64,000 nt of DNA from Pyrocephalus nanus (lineage: Eukaryota; Chordata; Aves; Passeriformes; Tyrannidae): assembly GCA_038380795.1 (NCBI GenBank), contig CM076261.1, positions 34,621,866 to 34,685,865 on the forward strand. Reading direction: 5' to 3'. The notes below the pieces were generated by a model that saw only the letters and a list, made by a program, of their open reading frames with translations, was not told the origin of the DNA and did not search any database. Position 1 is the first letter of the stretch; each line of letters opens with the position of its first letter. The position numbers were made by a program, and so were the translations under genes. Positions 61,973 through 64,000 of the stretch are shown here, piece by piece.

Positions 61973-63113
61973 GTCTGTTTTAAGCTACTTCTATATAAAA
62001 ATCAAAGAAGGTGAACAAAGAGCAGGAATTTGCTATATATATATATGTTTCCAAAGGTTTTTTTAAAAATGGAACATGACATGTTTAAGTGAAAAAGTGA
62101 ATGCTTGAGCTACTGTAGATGAAAGTGTTCTAGCATCAATTTAACATGGTCACAGCTAAAGTTGTGTTAAAAGAAAGTGATAAAAAAAAAAAATCCTTGG
62201 TTGAACATTATATTAAAAGTTCTTCCAAGAAATTACTTGAGGGAAACCAGTTGTATTGCTTTTCCTTTTGATAAAATTTGATAAGGTCATTTGGTGCCAA
62301 ATTACCTATTACTCCTAAGCAAGATTAAAGTTTTTTACACATGATGTCAGGTGAGGGATGAAAAGCTCTTTGAAAGGGTTTCCAAACTTCTGTTCACAAA
62401 TATTTGGAAAATTATTTTATAACTCAGGTTTTCTTTGCTGCCCTAGGAAGGTTATTTGCTCTACCTAAAGTAGCCTTCATGGCAATAGTGCTAACACAGC
62501 AATGTGTACTTCTGCTGAAATAGGCCCTGTGTACATGTCTGTATTGAGGATTTACAGGATTAAACTAATTCACTGAAAAACTTTGTGTTAACAAAATACA
62601 GTTCCATTAAGATTAGAGTTGAGTACTTTTTGCACTAAACAAAATATTTAAAGATAAATGCATATCCTGACATTGCTGATTTTGAAAAATAGAGCTAAGA
62701 TTTTTTGAAAAATTCTATCTGGGTCAAAACTAGCATATTATTATTAAATGATTATTTCCTCTTTCTTCAAGACCCCAAAGAATACAGTTCTATTGCAGAA
62801 CATCCTTTTTTCTCTTCCATACACTCTCAAATGTCCATCCTCACAAAAGACACATTTGTATTTCTGAGTAAAATGGAAGTTATTATTTAAGGGGAATTAA
62901 AGTTTATTTATTTACCTATTGGTCCTGTAGTCATAGTAAACTAAAAAAATATTAAACCAGGCAGAATAGGATTTTTAACACCTATCAGTGAACACAGTAC
63001 TGTTCCTGTCATAAAACTAATGAGAGTATTGCCTGGAAGGACAGGGGGATCTAAACAGCTGACTGTATTGGAGGCTGAGATTAGCGTGATTGGAAATAAG
63101 GGGTGGAATGCAC
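61973..63113. other. unique AT-rich region, no gene seen
   Basis: AT-rich sequence with short A and TA runs near 62032 and 62182. No recognisable gene or repeat. Confidence 0.45.
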
Positions 63114-63692
63114 TGGTTTAGGCTGGGATAGAGTTAATTTTCTTCACAGTGGCTGGTATGGGACAATGTTTTGGATTTGTGCTGAACACAGGGTTGATAA
63201 TATAGAGATGTTTTTGTTATTGCTGAGCATTTCTCACACAGAGTCAAGGCCGTTTGTGATTTTGTACTGCCACGCTGGTGAGGAACTTGGAGGTGCATGG
63301 GAGGCTGGGAGGAGACATAGCTGGGACAGGTGATCCGAACTGACCAAAAGGATATTCCAGATCATATGACATCAAACTCAGTATAAGAAGTGGGGAGAAG
63401 AAGGAGGAGTGGGGAGATGTTTGGAGCAATGAAGTTTGTCTTCTCAAGTAACCATTACACATGATGGGTTCTGCTCTCCTGGGGATGGCTGAATATCTGC
63501 CTACCCATGGGAAGCAGTGAACTAATCCCTTGTTTTGCTTTGCTTGCATGTGTGGCTTTTACTTTCTCTATTAAGCTGTCTTTTTCTCAATTCATTAGTT
63601 TTCCAGCTTTTACCCTTCTGATTTGCTCCCCAATCCTGCTGGTGGGGAAGTGTCTGCGGTAATTTGCTACTGCCTGGGCTTAAACCATGACA
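63114..63692 (+). mobile_element. ERVL-type solo LTR, well preserved
   Basis: It starts TGGTTTAGGCTGGGATAGAG and ends CTTAAACCATGACA. Between these lie TTGTGCTGAACACAGGG, CACAGAGTCAAGGCCG, GGGAGGAGACATAGCTGGG, AACTGACCAAAAGGATATTCC, CTATTAAGCTGTC (a variant polyadenylation signal) and TTTGCTCCCCAATCCTGCTGG. This is a widespread avian ERVL-type LTR, about 580 bp and essentially full length. I did not find a matching 5-bp duplication (TGCAC before, GTTAA after). The minus-strand 101-codon frame at 63244-63549 is a shadow of the LTR. Confidence 0.9.
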
Positions 63693-64000
63693 GTTAAAGT
63701 AATAGAAGAGAATAGTGGACCTGTACAAAGCTGTGAATGGTAACTTCAAGCTAGCTGTCTAGTGTTACTTTTAAGCCTGAGTTTTTCAACTCTTTTTCTG
63801 GGATGACATTTCCTCTTCCTCCCCTTCCCACTTCTACCTGTCACATATGAAATTTTTGAGTGTTTAAAAAAAACCAAACAAACCAAAATAAAAAAAAAAA
63901 AAAAAAAAGGAAAATTATTTGAAAAATTTTAATTTTATAATTTATCACCAAAGTATCTATAATTGACTAAACTTGATGTACTGCAGTATCAGTCAGAGAA
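63693..64000. other. unique DNA with A/C-rich tract
   Basis: Short unique end of the window. An A-rich tract with AACC units lies at 63866-63908. No gene is seen. Confidence 0.5.
63866..63908. repeat. A-rich tract with AAAC/AACC units
   Basis: TTTAAAAAAAACCAAACAAACC is followed by a run of about 20 A bases. Confidence 0.85.

Noticed and set aside
1..64000. tRNA, rRNA, CRISPR array, bacterial operon or plasmid-type features
   Set aside because: None is visible. I saw no clear A and B boxes with a cloverleaf, no regularly spaced direct repeats and no dense coding. The repeat content is avian.

Overview
This 64 kb window looks like a bird nuclear genome segment, and I find no gene in it that I can defend. 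The evidence is its repeat content: chicken repeat 1 (CR1) LINE 3' ends with the octamer-type ATTCTATGAT tail, several avian ERVL-type long terminal repeats (LTRs), and worn MIR-type SINE relics. These lie in AT-rich unique DNA with long introns-or-desert character. There is no operon structure, rRNA, recognisable tRNA or CRISPR array. The longest reading frames are explained by mobile elements or by low-complexity DNA.

Layout. 1-2.9 kb: a CR1 3' end (+), then the 3' part of an RTE-clade LINE (-) with an uninterrupted 215-codon C-terminal frame, a 3' stem-loop and a trinucleotide tail. 2.9-11 kb: unique DNA, then two ERVL-type LTRs arranged head to head at 7.6-8.4 kb (-) and 10.15-10.9 kb (+). 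11-37 kb: mostly unique AT-rich DNA with a MIR relic at 16.2 kb, an LTR at 20.9-21.5 kb (-), short CR1 ends at 25.6, 28.5 and 37.4 kb, a GC-rich patch at 30.6 kb and a block near 33 kb that may be conserved noncoding DNA. 41-42.8 kb: an old LTR next to a 1.2 kb CR1 copy that still shows reverse-transcriptase motifs but is dead. 43-64 kb: a MIR relic at 49.4 kb, CR1 ends at 51.6, 54.3, 56.6 and 60.6 kb, an antisense LTR fragment at 55.2 kb, a probable LTR at 60.6-61.8 kb hosting a long (CCTT)n/(TA)n block, a CR1 RT fragment at 61.8 kb and a well preserved solo LTR at 63.1-63.7 kb.

Nothing here works together as a pathway. The most interesting item is the RTE element. RTE LINEs are not part of the usual avian repeat set, but one family (AviRTE) has been reported as horizontally transferred between some tropical bird lineages and filarial nematodes. 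A few exon-like segments with good splice-site context are listed as low-confidence leads in the findings. Such segments also arise by chance in AT-rich DNA, so I do not call a gene from them.
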